DNA of 64,000 nt from Gemmatimonadaceae bacterium. GTDB taxonomy: Bacteria; Gemmatimonadota; Gemmatimonadetes; Gemmatimonadales; Gemmatimonadaceae. The position numbers were made by a program, and so were the translations under genes. Where the stretch lies: positions 1 through 64,000 of the forward strand of contig JADZAN010000047.1 of NCBI GenBank assembly GCA_020852815.1. The letters are read 5' to 3'. The notes beneath the pieces were generated by a model. That model ran no database searches and had not been told where the DNA came from. It saw only the letters and a list, made by a program, of their open reading frames with translations. Numbering within the stretch: position 1 is the first letter of the stretch; the number at the start of each line of letters is the position of its first letter. Shown here one piece after another: positions 18,248 to 28,304 of the stretch.

Positions 18248-18817
18248 ATGGCGATTTCGCAGGGTCTTCCATTACAGAGCGACGACGGCGACGCCGAGGT
18301 CGTGGCACGGGTTCTCGCGGGTGATACCGCGGCCTACGCCATCCTCGTCGGACGCTACCGGGCACAGTTCGCGCGCTATGCGACGCGAATGCTCGGGAAT
18401 CGGGAGGATGCGGAGGAGGCGTTGCAGGATGCCTTGCTCCGGGCCTACCGGTCGTTGGCCAAGTGCGATGACCCGGCGCGGTTTGGCTCGTGGCTCTTTC
18501 GCATCCTGGCCAATCGCTGTCGGACGGCAGGGACGCGGCGGGGGCGGCGCGAACGGACGTTCGTGCGGGATGAGGTGGCGCTGCTCGATGCCGCGGAGGA
18601 GCACCCGGAAGCGCAGAATGCGTGGCGTGAGGAGATCCATCGGGCGCTGATGATGCTCGAGGACGACCAGCGCGAGGCATTCCTGCTCAAGCATGTGGAG
18701 GAGCTGGGCTACGAGGAAATGGCGGAACTCACCGGAGTCGGTGTATCCGCGCTCAAGATGCGAGTCAAGCGAGCCTGCGAACGCCTACGGGCGCTGTTGC
18801 AGGAGGTGCAACGGTGA
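18248..18817 (+). CDS. ECF-type RNA polymerase sigma factor
   Basis: 189 residues. Region 2 spans about 30-100 (YRAQFARYATRMLGNREDAE, EALQDALLRAYRSL), including the DAEEALQD acidic helix. Region 4 is at about 125-185 (LEDDQREAFLLKHVEELGY, EEMAELTGVGVSALKMRVKRA helix-turn-helix). It directs polymerase to extracytoplasmic-stress-type promoters. The next gene, overlapping by 4 bases, encodes a membrane protein in the position of an anti-sigma factor. First gene of a five-gene operon ending at 22082. Confidence 0.92.
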   Translation: MAISQGLPLQSDDGDAEVVARVLAGDTAAYAILVGRYRAQFARYATRMLGNREDAEEALQDALLRAYRSLAKCDDPARFGSWLFRILANRCRTAGTRRGRRERTFVRDEVALLDAAEEHPEAQNAWREEIHRALMMLEDDQREAFLLKHVEELGYEEMAELTGVGVSALKMRVKRACERLRALLQEVQR

Positions 18818-19437
18818 TGGTACACGACGACGACTTCGACCCATTCATTGCCGAGATCGCCCGGGAGCTCAAGGCCCCGGTCGGGATCGACGCGCGGTTT
18901 GACCAGCGCGTCATGTCGGCAATCGAGCCGGCGGTCATCCCGATCACGGTGTACCGCTCCAACGGCACGGCGCGGCCGTGGTATCGTCGCACCTTCTCCT
19001 TCTCGGTGTCGCAGGTCGCGGGGATGGCGGCGGCCGCCGCGCTGGTCGGTGTCGTGTCGATGCAGGCCATGAAGTCCGGGCACCAGGCGCCGTCGCCGGT
19101 GACCGTTGCTCCTGGCGGCGAGCTGGCGATGCAACCGGTGGCCAAGGTCACCCGCGATCCCAACGCGCCCGTCCCCATGCAGTTCATCCTCGTCGCACCC
19201 GAAGCGTCCACGGTGGCGCTCGTCGGCGATTTCTCCGACTGGGATGCCACGCGCTTCGCGATGGAGCGCGTCTCGCCGGAAGGGGCCTGGGTGATCACCG
19301 TCCCGCTGGCGCCGGGGCGTTATGAGTACCAGTTCGAGGTCGACGGCAAGCTGCGCATCACCGATCCCACGCGCCCGCAGACGTCGAGCGACTTCGGCTC
19401 GGCCAATTCGGTCGTCACGGTCGAGGCGAGGAACTGA
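18814..19437 (+). CDS. Membrane protein with periplasmic CBM48 domain, putative anti-sigma factor
   Basis: 207 residues from GTG 18814 (AGGAGG 7 bases upstream); ATG 18817 is an alternative. Order: a cytoplasmic segment of about 65 residues, one membrane helix at about 69-88 (VAGMAAAAALVGVVSMQA), then a periplasmic CBM48/AMPK-beta-like domain at about 118-205, with VALVGDFSDWDA and PGRYEYQFEVDG. Position and topology fit an anti-sigma factor that senses a sugar polymer or envelope signal, but no classical zinc-finger (HxxxCxxC) motif is present. The anti-sigma role is inferred from context only. Confidence 0.75.
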   Translation: MMVHDDDFDPFIAEIARELKAPVGIDARFDQRVMSAIEPAVIPITVYRSNGTARPWYRRTFSFSVSQVAGMAAAAALVGVVSMQAMKSGHQAPSPVTVAPGGELAMQPVAKVTRDPNAPVPMQFILVAPEASTVALVGDFSDWDATRFAMERVSPEGAWVITVPLAPGRYEYQFEVDGKLRITDPTRPQTSSDFGSANSVVTVEARN

Positions 19438-19440
19438 GCC

Positions 19441-20226
19441 ATGCGCTCCCTTTTCCGCCTTGCCCTCGTCGCGACCGGCGCGCTCTCGCTCAACGCCTTC
19501 AACTGGCAGGCGAGTGACCCGCGCCTAACGAACCGCCTCGACGCGCAGACGCGCGATGCGGTCGATGCCATCATCGAGAACGCCCGCAAGGCGGGGGTCC
19601 CCACCGAGCCGCTGGTCGACCGCGCGCTGGAAGGGGCGAGCAAGCGGGCACCGGGCGCGCAGATCGTCTCCGTCGTGCGCGGCTGGGCCGACGACCTGCG
19701 CAAGGCACGCCAGGCCCTCGGCCCCGCTTCGCCCGACGCCGAGATCGTCGCCGGGGCGCACGCGCTGCGCAACGGGATCGACGTGCGGCAGCTGGAACGC
19801 CTGCGCGGCACCAAGTCGGGCGTGCGTTACGCCATGGCGCTCGACGTGATGAACTACCTCGTCAACCGCGGAGTCCCGGTCGATACGATCTCGCCCGTCA
19901 TAGTGAACCTCGTCCTCGCCTCGGCGACGGAGGATCAGTTCGCCAAGTTGCGGCAGGATGTGGAGCGCGACATCTCGGGTGGGATGGCGGCATCGACGGC
20001 GGCGTCGCTGCGCGGGCTGGGGCTGGAGCAGCAGGTGGCGGCGGCCTCGAATGCCGCCAATGGCGGGGCTCCGGGGAGCGCGTTACCTTCGGTTCGCGGT
20101 ACCACCCGCGTTGCCGATCCGGCACTCAACCCGACTGCGGTCGGGGCCGTGCAGGGGGCCAACAACGTCTCTGGTGCAGCCGAAGCACCGGCGGCGCCGC
20201 GCGGGAAGCCGAAAAAGCGCCCGTAA
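19441..20226 (+). CDS. Predicted exported helical protein, function unknown
   Basis: 261 residues starting 3 bases after the CBM48 membrane protein. The N-terminus is a short signal-like segment (LFRLALVATGALSLNAF). The middle is helical and charged (LDAQTRDAVDAIIENARKAG, RGWADDLRKARQALG), and the C-terminal third is low-complexity, alanine/glycine rich, ending in GKPKKRP. No family is recognised. It stays in the same operon as the sigma factor and the two CBM48 proteins, so it probably acts with them in the periplasm. Confidence 0.65.
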   Translation: MRSLFRLALVATGALSLNAFNWQASDPRLTNRLDAQTRDAVDAIIENARKAGVPTEPLVDRALEGASKRAPGAQIVSVVRGWADDLRKARQALGPASPDAEIVAGAHALRNGIDVRQLERLRGTKSGVRYAMALDVMNYLVNRGVPVDTISPVIVNLVLASATEDQFAKLRQDVERDISGGMAASTAASLRGLGLEQQVAAASNAANGGAPGSALPSVRGTTRVADPALNPTAVGAVQGANNVSGAAEAPAAPRGKPKKRP

Positions 20227-20256
20227 CCAACCCCACGCCGTATTCCGCGTCATCTC

Positions 20257-21441
20257 GTGCGCGGCGGGGCGCTCTGCCCCGCCGCGCGACTGCTTTTGTG
20301 CCTGCTGACGTCCGCGTATTCGTCGCTGGGTGCCCAGGCCCCGGTGCGCACGCGTGACGTCGGCTTTGCCACCGTCGACTACAGCAACGGGCTGACGTTA
20401 GGCGCGCTCTCCCTTACCGAGACCGTCGCCGTCGACCGCCCCAACGGGTCGCTGTTTGCCACCGGGCTCGTCTCCCTCTTCCACGACGGGCGCTGGTCCA
20501 TGCAGGGTGGGATCACCGGCTCGCGCTTCTCCGCGCCGATTGCCGCTGGCGGGCCGCTGCGGCCGTGGTTCCGCACCGTGCGTGGCGAAGTCTCGCTCAA
20601 CTCCACCAGCACGCTCCAGCAGGGCTTCATGCCCACGTTGCAGCTGCTGGGGCAGGCCCGCGTGCACCTCATCGCCGACGCCTACGCCCTGCGCGGCGGC
20701 GCCGCCCTCACCCGCGCCTTCGACGGCTTCGCCTGGCGCACCACCGTGATGGGCGACGCGGGGGGGTGGGCACGCGTCCGCGGCGCCATCGTTTCCTACA
20801 CCGCCACACCCATGCAGCTGCAATACGGCGACGTCCTGGCCGACCAGGAGGCCGCCATCTCGTTCAGCCGCGGCCGCGTGACCTGGGATGCTTCGTTTGG
20901 GCTGCGCCTGGGCGAGGCGCTGCGCGGGACCGACTCGTGGGGCGCCGTCAACGCCACCTGGCCGCTGCGCGCCGGCGCCCTCGCCACGGCGGGCGTGGGG
21001 AGCTATCCCATCGACCTCATCCAGGGGCTTCCCGGCGGACGCTACGTCGCCCTCGGGATGCGACTCCCCTCCGGTGGACTCGCCGCGCTGCGTGCCCCGC
21101 GCCGCCTCCCCCCTCCCCCTCCCCCGGAGCGCCCCAACCTCCCCATCACCGAACGCCTGTCGCTCGTCATCGGCCCGTCGCTCGACTCGCTCGGCCTGCG
21201 CGAGGTGCGCGTATGGGCGCCGGGTGTCAGGACGGTCGAACTCCTCGGCGACTTCACCGAGTGGATCCCCGTTCCGCTCATTCGCCAGCCCAACGGCGAG
21301 TGGCGCGGCTACTACCACGTGACCCCCGGCGTTCACCGCATCAACCTGCGCCTCGAGCGCACCGAGCTCGATGTTCCGGTCAACCTGGCGCGCGTGAAGG
21401 ACGAGTTCACCGGCGACGTGGGGCTCATCATCGTCCGATGA
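20257..21441 (+). CDS. Exported protein, beta-strand-rich N-terminal region plus C-terminal CBM48 domain
   Basis: 394 residues from a GTG. A signal peptide (RLLLCLLTSAYSSLGAQ) is followed by about 260 residues of alternating polar/aromatic strands (LFATGLVSLFHDGRWSMQGG, FAWRTTVMGDAGGWARVRG) that resemble an outer-membrane barrel. After a proline-rich linker (RRLPPPPPPERP), residues about 295-392 form a CBM48-like domain (VRVWAPGVRTVELLGDFTEW, GEWRGYYHVTPGVHRI). The second CBM48 protein of this operon. It may present the glycan-binding fold at the surface; ligand unknown. Confidence 0.7.
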   Translation: MRGGALCPAARLLLCLLTSAYSSLGAQAPVRTRDVGFATVDYSNGLTLGALSLTETVAVDRPNGSLFATGLVSLFHDGRWSMQGGITGSRFSAPIAAGGPLRPWFRTVRGEVSLNSTSTLQQGFMPTLQLLGQARVHLIADAYALRGGAALTRAFDGFAWRTTVMGDAGGWARVRGAIVSYTATPMQLQYGDVLADQEAAISFSRGRVTWDASFGLRLGEALRGTDSWGAVNATWPLRAGALATAGVGSYPIDLIQGLPGGRYVALGMRLPSGGLAALRAPRRLPPPPPPERPNLPITERLSLVIGPSLDSLGLREVRVWAPGVRTVELLGDFTEWIPVPLIRQPNGEWRGYYHVTPGVHRINLRLERTELDVPVNLARVKDEFTGDVGLIIVR

Positions 21442-22082
21442 GCACCGGGACGGGCCTCTTCGCGGCCATCGTGCGCTGGGTGCGCGAGGCCTCCGGGCTG
21501 GCGCAGGCGGAGCGGATCCGGCTCGGTGCGCACGACCCGTGGCAACGCGTCGACCTCGTCCCGCCGCTGCGAACCTTTGGACCAGGGGCGCGGGACTTCG
21601 CCGACTTCCTGGGGGGCGAGTGCCGCGTGCGCTGCACCACCCCCGTCGCCGTCGGCGAATGGCTGCTCGCCTGCCGCTACGCCGAGGATGCCCACCTGCT
21701 CGACGAGGTGGACCACTGGTTGCACCCGGCGACGTTCGAGCTGCTGCGCGCCGGCGACTGCGAGGACTTCTCGCTCTGGGCATGGCGGCAGTTGCTGGAG
21801 TCGGGATACCGCGCCGCCTTCGTGGTCGGGATGCGCCGCATGCCTAACGCCACCACCGGTCGCCACGCCTGGGTCACCTACCGCGACGACGGCCGGGACT
21901 TCCTCCTCGACGGCGTCGAACGGTCGATCCACCGCATGATCCGCCCGCTCGACGAGGTCCGCGACCTGTACGAGCCGCAGGTTGGCGCCGGCGAAAGGGG
22001 GGACCGCTTCGTCTATGCAGGGCTCTACCGCGAAGCGTGGGGGCGACAGCTCCGCCTGCGCCCTGGTGTCGAGCGCCGATGA
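21438..22082 (+). CDS. Transglutaminase-like cysteine protein
   Basis: 214 residues; ATG overlaps the previous stop as ATGA. The core carries a transglutaminase-type triad: Cys in AGDCEDFSLWAW, His in GRHAWVTY and Asp in DFLLDGVE. There is no signal peptide or membrane segment, so it appears cytoplasmic unless exported otherwise. Bacterial members of this fold are proteases, peptidoglycan-linked enzymes or transamidases. Last gene of the sigma/CBM48 operon, so likely part of that response. Activity not predictable. Confidence 0.75.
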   Translation: MSTGTGLFAAIVRWVREASGLAQAERIRLGAHDPWQRVDLVPPLRTFGPGARDFADFLGGECRVRCTTPVAVGEWLLACRYAEDAHLLDEVDHWLHPATFELLRAGDCEDFSLWAWRQLLESGYRAAFVVGMRRMPNATTGRHAWVTYRDDGRDFLLDGVERSIHRMIRPLDEVRDLYEPQVGAGERGDRFVYAGLYREAWGRQLRLRPGVERR

Positions 22083-22215
22083 GGCGCGGTGCGTAGAGAG
22101 GGGGCACGCGCCGAACGCCGTTCCCGCAAGAGCATTCGGTATATTTCGCCCGCCGACCGGACTCCGCCCCATCCGCGCGGAACACGCCGCCAGGCACCGC
22201 ACTCCTTCACGGCAC

Positions 22216-23151
22216 ATGCTCCGTCAGACGTTCCTCTGGCTCTCCCACCGGCAAGGGATCTTCCGCTTCGTTCGCAACAACGGCGTCGCCCGTCGCTTTG
22301 CCTCGCGCTTCGTGGCGGGTGAGACCATCGACGACGCGATCGCCGCCGTCCGCGCACTCAACGCCAAGCGCATCTCGGCAACGCTCGACCTGCTGGGCGA
22401 AAGCGTCACCAATGCCGCCGAAGCCCGCGCCACCGCCGATCACTACCTCGAACTCCTCGACCGCATCGCCGCCGAGGGGCTCGACTCCAACGTCTCGGTC
22501 AAGCTCACGGCGATGGGGCAGGATATCGCCGACTCGCTGTGCATCGAGAACATCTCCCGCGTCCTCGAGCGCGCGCGCCAGCACCGATCTTTCGTGCGAC
22601 TCGACATGGAGTCGAGTGCCTACACGGAACGCACCCTGCTCCTGTTCGAGGAGCAGCTCTTTCCGCGGTATCCGGAGGAGGTCGGGATCGTGCTCCAGAG
22701 CTATCTCAAGCGCACGGCGGCCGACGTCTCGAATGCGATCGACATCCAGTGCCGCGTGCGCCTGTGCAAGGGCGCGTACAAGGAGCCGCCGACCGTCGCC
22801 TTTCCCGACAAGCGTGACGTCGACAGCAACTACGTGGCCTGCATGAAGCGGCTCATGACGTCGGGGAAGTACCCGGGAATCGCCACGCACGACGAGGCGA
22901 TCATTGCCGCGGCCAAGGCCTACGCAAGGGAAGAAGGGATCGCCCCCGACCGCTTCGAGTTCCAGATGCTCTATGGCGTGCGCCGCGACCTGCAGGACCA
23001 GATCGTGCGCGAGGGATACCGCATGCGCGTGTACGTGCCGTACGGCACGCAGTGGTATCCGTACCTCATGCGCCGCCTGGCCGAGCGCCCGGCCAACCTG
23101 GCCTTCATGACTGGGAGCATCCTCAAGGAAAGCATGAGCGCGAGGCGTTAG
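22216..23151 (+). CDS. Proline dehydrogenase
   Basis: 311 residues, the monofunctional (non-PutA) size. A (beta/alpha)8 FAD enzyme with family signatures SVKLTAMGQDI, FVRLDMESSAYTERTL, CRVRLCKGAYKEP, and near the C-terminus GVRRDLQDQIVREGYRMRVY, with the proline-binding arginine pair in YLMRRLAERP. It oxidises proline to delta1-pyrroline-5-carboxylate and feeds electrons to quinone. No pyrroline-carboxylate dehydrogenase is encoded next to it. The 133 bases upstream probably hold its promoter. Its TAG stop lies in a GTTAGG hexamer. Confidence 0.93.
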   Translation: MLRQTFLWLSHRQGIFRFVRNNGVARRFASRFVAGETIDDAIAAVRALNAKRISATLDLLGESVTNAAEARATADHYLELLDRIAAEGLDSNVSVKLTAMGQDIADSLCIENISRVLERARQHRSFVRLDMESSAYTERTLLLFEEQLFPRYPEEVGIVLQSYLKRTAADVSNAIDIQCRVRLCKGAYKEPPTVAFPDKRDVDSNYVACMKRLMTSGKYPGIATHDEAIIAAAKAYAREEGIAPDRFEFQMLYGVRRDLQDQIVREGYRMRVYVPYGTQWYPYLMRRLAERPANLAFMTGSILKESMSARR

Positions 23152-23153
23152 GC

Positions 23154-23570
23154 ATGGGCGGCCAGTGGCGGCAGCCCGACCACGCGCTCGGCGACGCCAA
23201 CACCATCGGCGGCTACATGCGCGTGCACGCTCGGCCCGCCGCCTTCGAGGGATCGGACGGCCTGTCGTATTCCGTCGCCATCGAGGGCGATGCCACGGGC
23301 GATCCCGCGCGTCCCTTCGGCGCGTATTTCCTCTTCCTGCGCTGGCGCCGCATTGGCGAGCAAGGGGTCGATGGGCACCTGGAGAGCGAGTGCCTCGCCT
23401 GGGGCACCACGGAGCGCGAGGCGTGCGAGGCGCTGGGTGGCTGGCCGTTGTCGGAGGTGCGCGCGGTGCTGGAACAGTCCATCGCCGCGGTCGGCGGCGG
23501 CACGGCGGGGCGCCGCTGGTGGGACGTGATGCAGGACGACGTGCAGGACGACGTGCAGGACGACGCTTGA
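23154..23570 (+). CDS. Small protein, function unknown
   Basis: 138 residues, starting 3 bases after the proline dehydrogenase stop and overlapping the start of rsgA by one base, so it sits in the same run. The body (DGLSYSVAIEGDATGDPARPF, split here as DGLSYSVAIEG and PFGAYFLFLRWRRIGEQG) looks like a small alpha/beta domain. The C-terminus is a threefold VQDD repeat encoded by GACGTGCAG units. No family recognised. Confidence 0.6.
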   Translation: MGGQWRQPDHALGDANTIGGYMRVHARPAAFEGSDGLSYSVAIEGDATGDPARPFGAYFLFLRWRRIGEQGVDGHLESECLAWGTTEREACEALGGWPLSEVRAVLEQSIAAVGGGTAGRRWWDVMQDDVQDDVQDDA

Positions 23571-24490
23571 TGGCCGACGGCGTCCCCGGGACAGTGCTGC
23601 AGGGAACGGGGGGACAGTGGCAGGTGCGGCTGGCCGACGGGTCGACGCGTATCGCCGCGCTGCGCGGTCGCGTGAAGCATGCGGCGGGGAACAAGCTTGC
23701 CGTCGGCGACGAGGTGGCGCTCACGCACGACGCCGCGAGCGATGCGTGGGCGATTCGCGAGATCCTCCCGCGTCGCTCGCAGCTCGTGCGTCGCTCGCCG
23801 TCGGGGCATGGCGAGCGCGTGGTGGTGGCCAACGTGGACCAGGTCGTGGTGGTCTTCGCGATGGTGAAGCCCGCGCCGAACGAGAAGATGCTCGACCGCT
23901 TCCTGGTGATTGCCGAGGCCAACGACATCGCGGCGCGGATCGTGATCAACAAGGCCGACCTGGGCGCGCGGGGCGATGCGGCGGCGCGCTTTGCTCCGTA
24001 CGCCGCGTTGGGCTATCCGTTGCATCTGACGAGCACCGTGACGGGCGAAGGGCTGGCGGCGCTGCACGAGGCGCTGCGCGGGCGCACCTCCGCCCTCAGC
24101 GGGCCCTCCGGCGTGGGGAAGTCGTCGCTGCTGAATGCCCTCTATCCCGGCGTCGACCTGCGCGTCGGCGCCATCAGCGAGTCGGTCAACAAGGGGCGTC
24201 ACACCACGGTGGGAGCGCGCATGCACCCCCTCCCCGACGGCGGCTACGTGGTGGACACGCCGGGGCTGCGCGAGGTGGGGCTGTGGGGGATCGAGGCGCG
24301 CGCCCTCGACCATTGCTTCCCGGAGTTTGTCCCCACCCTCGAACTGTGCCGATTTGCCGACTGCCGCCACCTGGCCGAGCCGGAGTGCGGGGTGCGCACC
24401 GCGCTCGCCGAGGGGCGCATCGCCATCGGGCGCTACGAGTCCTACCTCAAGCTGCGCGAGGAGCTGGAGCAGGCACAGCGCACGCGCTGA
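23570..24490 (+). CDS. rsgA: Ribosome small subunit-dependent GTPase A
   Basis: 306 residues. An N-terminal OB fold is followed by a circularly permuted GTPase: NKAD (G4) precedes SGPSGVGKSSLLNAL (G1) and VDTPGLRE (G3). The C-terminal zinc-binding segment is CRFADCRHLAEPECGV. RsgA assists late maturation of the 30S subunit and releases on GTP hydrolysis. The ATG overlaps the preceding stop by one base (TGATG). Assignment is secure. Confidence 0.94.
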   Translation: MADGVPGTVLQGTGGQWQVRLADGSTRIAALRGRVKHAAGNKLAVGDEVALTHDAASDAWAIREILPRRSQLVRRSPSGHGERVVVANVDQVVVVFAMVKPAPNEKMLDRFLVIAEANDIAARIVINKADLGARGDAAARFAPYAALGYPLHLTSTVTGEGLAALHEALRGRTSALSGPSGVGKSSLLNALYPGVDLRVGAISESVNKGRHTTVGARMHPLPDGGYVVDTPGLREVGLWGIEARALDHCFPEFVPTLELCRFADCRHLAEPECGVRTALAEGRIAIGRYESYLKLREELEQAQRTR

Positions 24491-24496
24491 CGCGCC

Positions 24497-25132
24497 TCAG
24501 GGCGACAGGCGCTCGATGCGCCAGCTGCCGCCGTTTGGGGTGTAGCGCACCCGGTCGTGCAACCGGCTCTCGCGCCCTTGCCAGAACTCGAATTCGTCGG
24601 GGATGACGCGGAACCCGCCCCAGTGCGGCGGCAGCGGGACGTCGCCGTCGGGATACGCCGCGCCCACGCGCTCCACCTCGGCCTCGAGCCAGTCGCGTCC
24701 CGGGATCACCGCGCTCTGCACCGAGGCCCACGCGCCAATGCGTGACCCGAGCGGCCGCGAGGTGAAGTAGGCGACCGATTCCTCCGCCGCGATGCGCTCC
24801 ACCGCGCCGGCAATCCGCACCTGGCGTTCCAGCTCCTTCCAGAAGAAACAGAGCGCCCCCTGTGGGTTGGCCGCCAGCTGCTGCCCCTTGCGCGAGCGAT
24901 AGTCGGTGAAGAAGACGAAGCCGCGGCGGGTGACATCCTTGAGCAGGACCACGCGCGCCGAGGGGCGCCCCTGGGCGTCGGCGGTGGCCAGCGTCATGGC
25001 GTTCGGCTCGAGGACCTCGGCGCGCCGCGCCTCGTCGAACCAGCGGGTGAACTGGGCAACGGGGTCGGCGTCGACGTCGCTGAGGTCGAGCGAGGCCAGG
25101 GTGTATTCGCGTCGCAGGTCGGCAAGGCTCAT
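24497..25132 (-). CDS. pdxH: Pyridoxamine/pyridoxine 5'-phosphate oxidase
   Basis: 211 residues from ATG 25132, which aligns with the usual N-terminus ([20 protein letters not shown]). FMN and substrate-binding stretches are present: [39 protein letters not shown], and the C-terminal [24 protein letters not shown], shown here split as [16 protein letters not shown] and RLHDRVRY. It oxidises pyridoxamine/pyridoxine phosphate to pyridoxal 5'-phosphate. Converges with rsgA after 6 bases. Confidence 0.94.
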   Translation of the reverse strand: MSLADLRREYTLASLDLSDVDADPVAQFTRWFDEARRAEVLEPNAMTLATADAQGRPSARVVLLKDVTRRGFVFFTDYRSRKGQQLAANPQGALCFFWKELERQVRIAGAVERIAAEESVAYFTSRPLGSRIGAWASVQSAVIPGRDWLEAEVERVGAAYPDGDVPLPPHWGGFRVIPDEFEFWQGRESRLHDRVRYTPNGGSWRIERLSP

Positions 25133-25169
25133 GGGGACCGTTACGCAGGGGTGAGTCGGGAGGGCGCCG

Positions 25170-27134
25170 TCATCCCACTTCGACCAGGTCGCAGAGGGCG
25201 TCGACGTCATACGGCTTGTTGACCACCACGACCCCCGCCATCGCGGCATCGTCGCCATTTTGCGGGAGCGCGGTGGCATCGCCGGTGGAGATCATGAAGC
25301 GGGTGTTGGCGCAGGACGGCAGTTCGCGCAGCTGGCGGATGAGCTCGAGGCCGTTCATCCCCGGCATGCGGAGGTCGCTGATGACGACGTCGAAGGAGCT
25401 CTGTACCGCCAGCCGCAACGCCTGCGCCCCGTCGCTGGCCGTCATCACGGCGTGGCCGCGCGTGGCGAAGAAGCGCGAGAGGAGGTCGCGAATCACCCCT
25501 TCGTCGTCCACCACGAGGAGGTCGAGCGGGCGCGCGGCGACGCGGCGTCCGGGAGCGGCGCGGCCCGGGCGGATGTCGGGCGGCGTGACCTCCGCCGCCA
25601 GGGGGAGGGTAATGACGAATCGCGTGCAGCTCGCGGGAACGCTCGACACCTCGATCGTCCCGCCATGCGACACGACGATGCTGTGCACCACCGAGAGGCC
25701 GAGTCCCGTCCCTTCACCTTCCCCGCGCGTGCTCCAGAACGGATCCCAGATGTGCGGCAGGTCGTGCACCGGGATACCCGGGCCGTTGTCGGACACCGAG
25801 AGGGTGACCGTGCCATCCACGATGTGCGTGTCCACCTCGAGCTGCGGCTGCCAGGGCCCTGGCGCGGCGCCGCTGTCGAGGCGCGACTGCAGCGCCTGCC
25901 GCGCGTTCACGACCAGGTTCAGCACCACCTGCTCCAGCTGCGCCGGGTCGGCCATCACGTGCGGCGCCCCCTCCGCCAGCTGCACATCGAGCGTGATGCC
26001 GCGCGTTTCCATCGCGTAGTGCTGCGTGTCCAGGATGTACCGCACGATCGCATGAAGGTCCACGCGCACGCGGGAACCGCCTTCCTCGCGGCGGGCGATG
26101 GTGAGCAGGTCCTTCACGATGCGCGCGGCGCGCCGCGCCTCGCGCAGCACCGTCTCCAGCGCCTGGCGGTCGTCGGACGACTGGTCCTTCTTGAGGAGGA
26201 TCTGCGTGTAGCCGGTGATGGCCGCCAGCGGGTTGTTGATCTCGTGCGCCACGCCAGCCAGCGTGCGCCCCAGCGACGCCATTCGCTCGCCCCGCCGCAC
26301 GATCTCCTCCCGGCGCTCGCGTTCGGTGATGTTCTCCGCCAGCCCCTGCAGGAAGCGGATGTGCCCCCCCGCATCGCGCTCCGCCGACATCGTCAGCCGC
26401 AACTTCACCACCTGCCCGTCGGCGCAGCGACAGGGTTGGTCGTACGTGACCTCGCGCGCCCCATCCCCCAACGACGCCATGCAGCGCGTGCGCACCTCGC
26501 CCGCCGGGCACAGCGTGTCGAAGACGTTCGCGCCCAGGAGCGCCGTGGCGTCGGCGTAGCCGAGCATCGCGGCCATGGCGGGGTTCGCGTCGACCAGTGC
26601 CCCGCCCGGCGTGCAGCCAAAGACGCCGAACGTCGCGCGCTCGATGAGGAGACGCGTGCGCCCGGCCGACATCCGCAGGGCATCCACCTGCTGGCGCGTG
26701 TCGTGACGCCTCCCCGTCACGTCGACGATCACGCCACCCACGCCCGCCGGCATCCCCGCGCGGTCGAACATCGCGAAGAAGTGCACCTCGGCCACGCGAA
26801 AGGTCCCGTCCTTCCGGTACATCTTGAGGCGCCCCCCACCTGAACCCTGGTGCCCCGCGTAGAGACACGCCTCGGTGGCACGGCACGCGGCGTGATCGCC
26901 CGCATCCACGAACGAGAGATACGACCGCCCCAGCGACTCGGCGATCGTGAAGCCGCTCTGCACCTCCCACGACGGGCTCAGGTAGACGAGGCGCCCATCC
27001 CGGTCGATGCGCATCAGGACGAGCGGGAGTTCGGCGGTCAGCGCCTCGTCGCTCCACGACGGAAGGCGCGGCGGCGCGCTCCCCGTCGTGCTGTCGGAGG
27101 TGTGCGCGGCGGGGGTGACGTTCGGCGGGGACAT
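25170..27134 (-). CDS. Hybrid sensor histidine kinase (PAS-PAS-HisKA-HATPase-receiver)
   Basis: 654 residues from the ATG at 27134. Two PAS domains occupy about 35-160 and 170-275. The phosphoacceptor is His297 in [11 protein letters not shown], and the ATP-binding domain has N ([10 protein letters not shown]), G1 (SDNGPGI), F (DPFWSTRG) and G2 (GTGLGLSVV) boxes. The C-terminal receiver has its aspartate at 587 ([10 protein letters not shown]). There is no membrane segment, so it senses a cytoplasmic signal. No separate response regulator is nearby. Direct target unknown. Confidence 0.92.
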   Translation of the reverse strand: MSPPNVTPAAHTSDSTTGSAPPRLPSWSDEALTAELPLVLMRIDRDGRLVYLSPSWEVQSGFTIAESLGRSYLSFVDAGDHAACRATEACLYAGHQGSGGGRLKMYRKDGTFRVAEVHFFAMFDRAGMPAGVGGVIVDVTGRRHDTRQQVDALRMSAGRTRLLIERATFGVFGCTPGGALVDANPAMAAMLGYADATALLGANVFDTLCPAGEVRTRCMASLGDGAREVTYDQPCRCADGQVVKLRLTMSAERDAGGHIRFLQGLAENITERERREEIVRRGERMASLGRTLAGVAHEINNPLAAITGYTQILLKKDQSSDDRQALETVLREARRAARIVKDLLTIARREEGGSRVRVDLHAIVRYILDTQHYAMETRGITLDVQLAEGAPHVMADPAQLEQVVLNLVVNARQALQSRLDSGAAPGPWQPQLEVDTHIVDGTVTLSVSDNGPGIPVHDLPHIWDPFWSTRGEGEGTGLGLSVVHSIVVSHGGTIEVSSVPASCTRFVITLPLAAEVTPPDIRPGRAAPGRRVAARPLDLLVVDDEGVIRDLLSRFFATRGHAVMTASDGAQALRLAVQSSFDVVISDLRMPGMNGLELIRQLRELPSCANTRFMISTGDATALPQNGDDAAMAGVVVVNKPYDVDALCDLVEVG

Positions 27135-27249
27135 GCCTGGGCACCAGTGGTGACGGGGGGGCGACCCGAACGCGGCCAATCTACATCCGCGTTCATCGCG
27201 GCGGTGTCCGGCTCGCCCCCTCGTCTGCCAGTGGTTATCGTCCGATGGA

Positions 27250-27274
27250 CCTGACGCGGAACCTGACGCGGAAC
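27250..27274. repeat. Tandem 12-base repeat before an ECF sigma gene
   Basis: CCTGACGCGGAA occurs twice in tandem at 27250-27273, followed by a third partial copy. Each copy brings a GGAAC, as in ECF -35 elements, with CGTT at 27284. The spacings (21 and 9 bases) fit poorly, so promoter function is doubtful. The rest of the 172-base gap to the divergent kinase shows nothing else. Confidence 0.4.
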
Positions 27275-27306
27275 CCGACGCCCCGTTCACGGCTAGGTGC
27301 AGACAC

Positions 27307-27940
<634 letters not shown>

Positions 27941-27948
<8 letters not shown>

Positions 27949-28201
27949 CCAGACGCACCGCACCGATTGCACGTCGGCCATGAAGGAGCTGTGGGACTAC
28001 GTGGACTGCGAGCTGACCCCCGACCGGATGGCGGCGGTCAAGCGCCACCTGACGGAGTGCTCGCACTGCCTCCCCCACGCCGAGTTCGCCGAGCGATTCC
28101 TGCACGCGCTGCACGAGACGCGGATCGACTGCAACTGCCCATACGAGGTGCGCGCCAAGGTGATGGCCAGGCTCCGCGAGGCGGGGCTCACGCTGAGTTG
28201 A
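27941..28201 (+). CDS. Zinc-binding anti-sigma factor (ZAS type)
   Basis: 86 residues. The zinc motif is HLTECSHC (HxxxCxxC), with an N-terminal cysteine (RTDC) and further cysteines in RIDCNCPYE. Soluble, no membrane segment, as in RsrA- or ChrR-type regulators that hold the sigma factor until thiols are oxidised or metal is lost. The ATG lies inside the 3' end of the sigma gene (8-base overlap), typical for a sigma/anti-sigma pair. Confidence 0.85.
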
Positions 28202-28227
28202 CGACAATCAGTCCTCACGATCTCACA

Positions 28228-28254
28228 CGGGCCGGTGCCGCGCGCGCCGGCCCG
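28228..28254 (+). terminator. GC-rich hairpin after the anti-sigma gene
   Basis: CGGGCCGG (28228-28235) pairs perfectly with CCGGCCCG (28247-28254). It lies about 27 bases after the anti-sigma stop and before the copper promoter. There is no T run. Confidence 0.4.
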
Positions 28255-28304
28255 CTGTCGTTGGCGCTGGTCGAGCAGGCACGACCCCCTGGCGACTCGC
28301 CCTA

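Noticed and set aside
27258-27287. ECF promoter from GGAAC and CGTT before the sigma gene
   Set aside because: Spacings of 21 and 9 bases do not fit the 16-17 bases expected.
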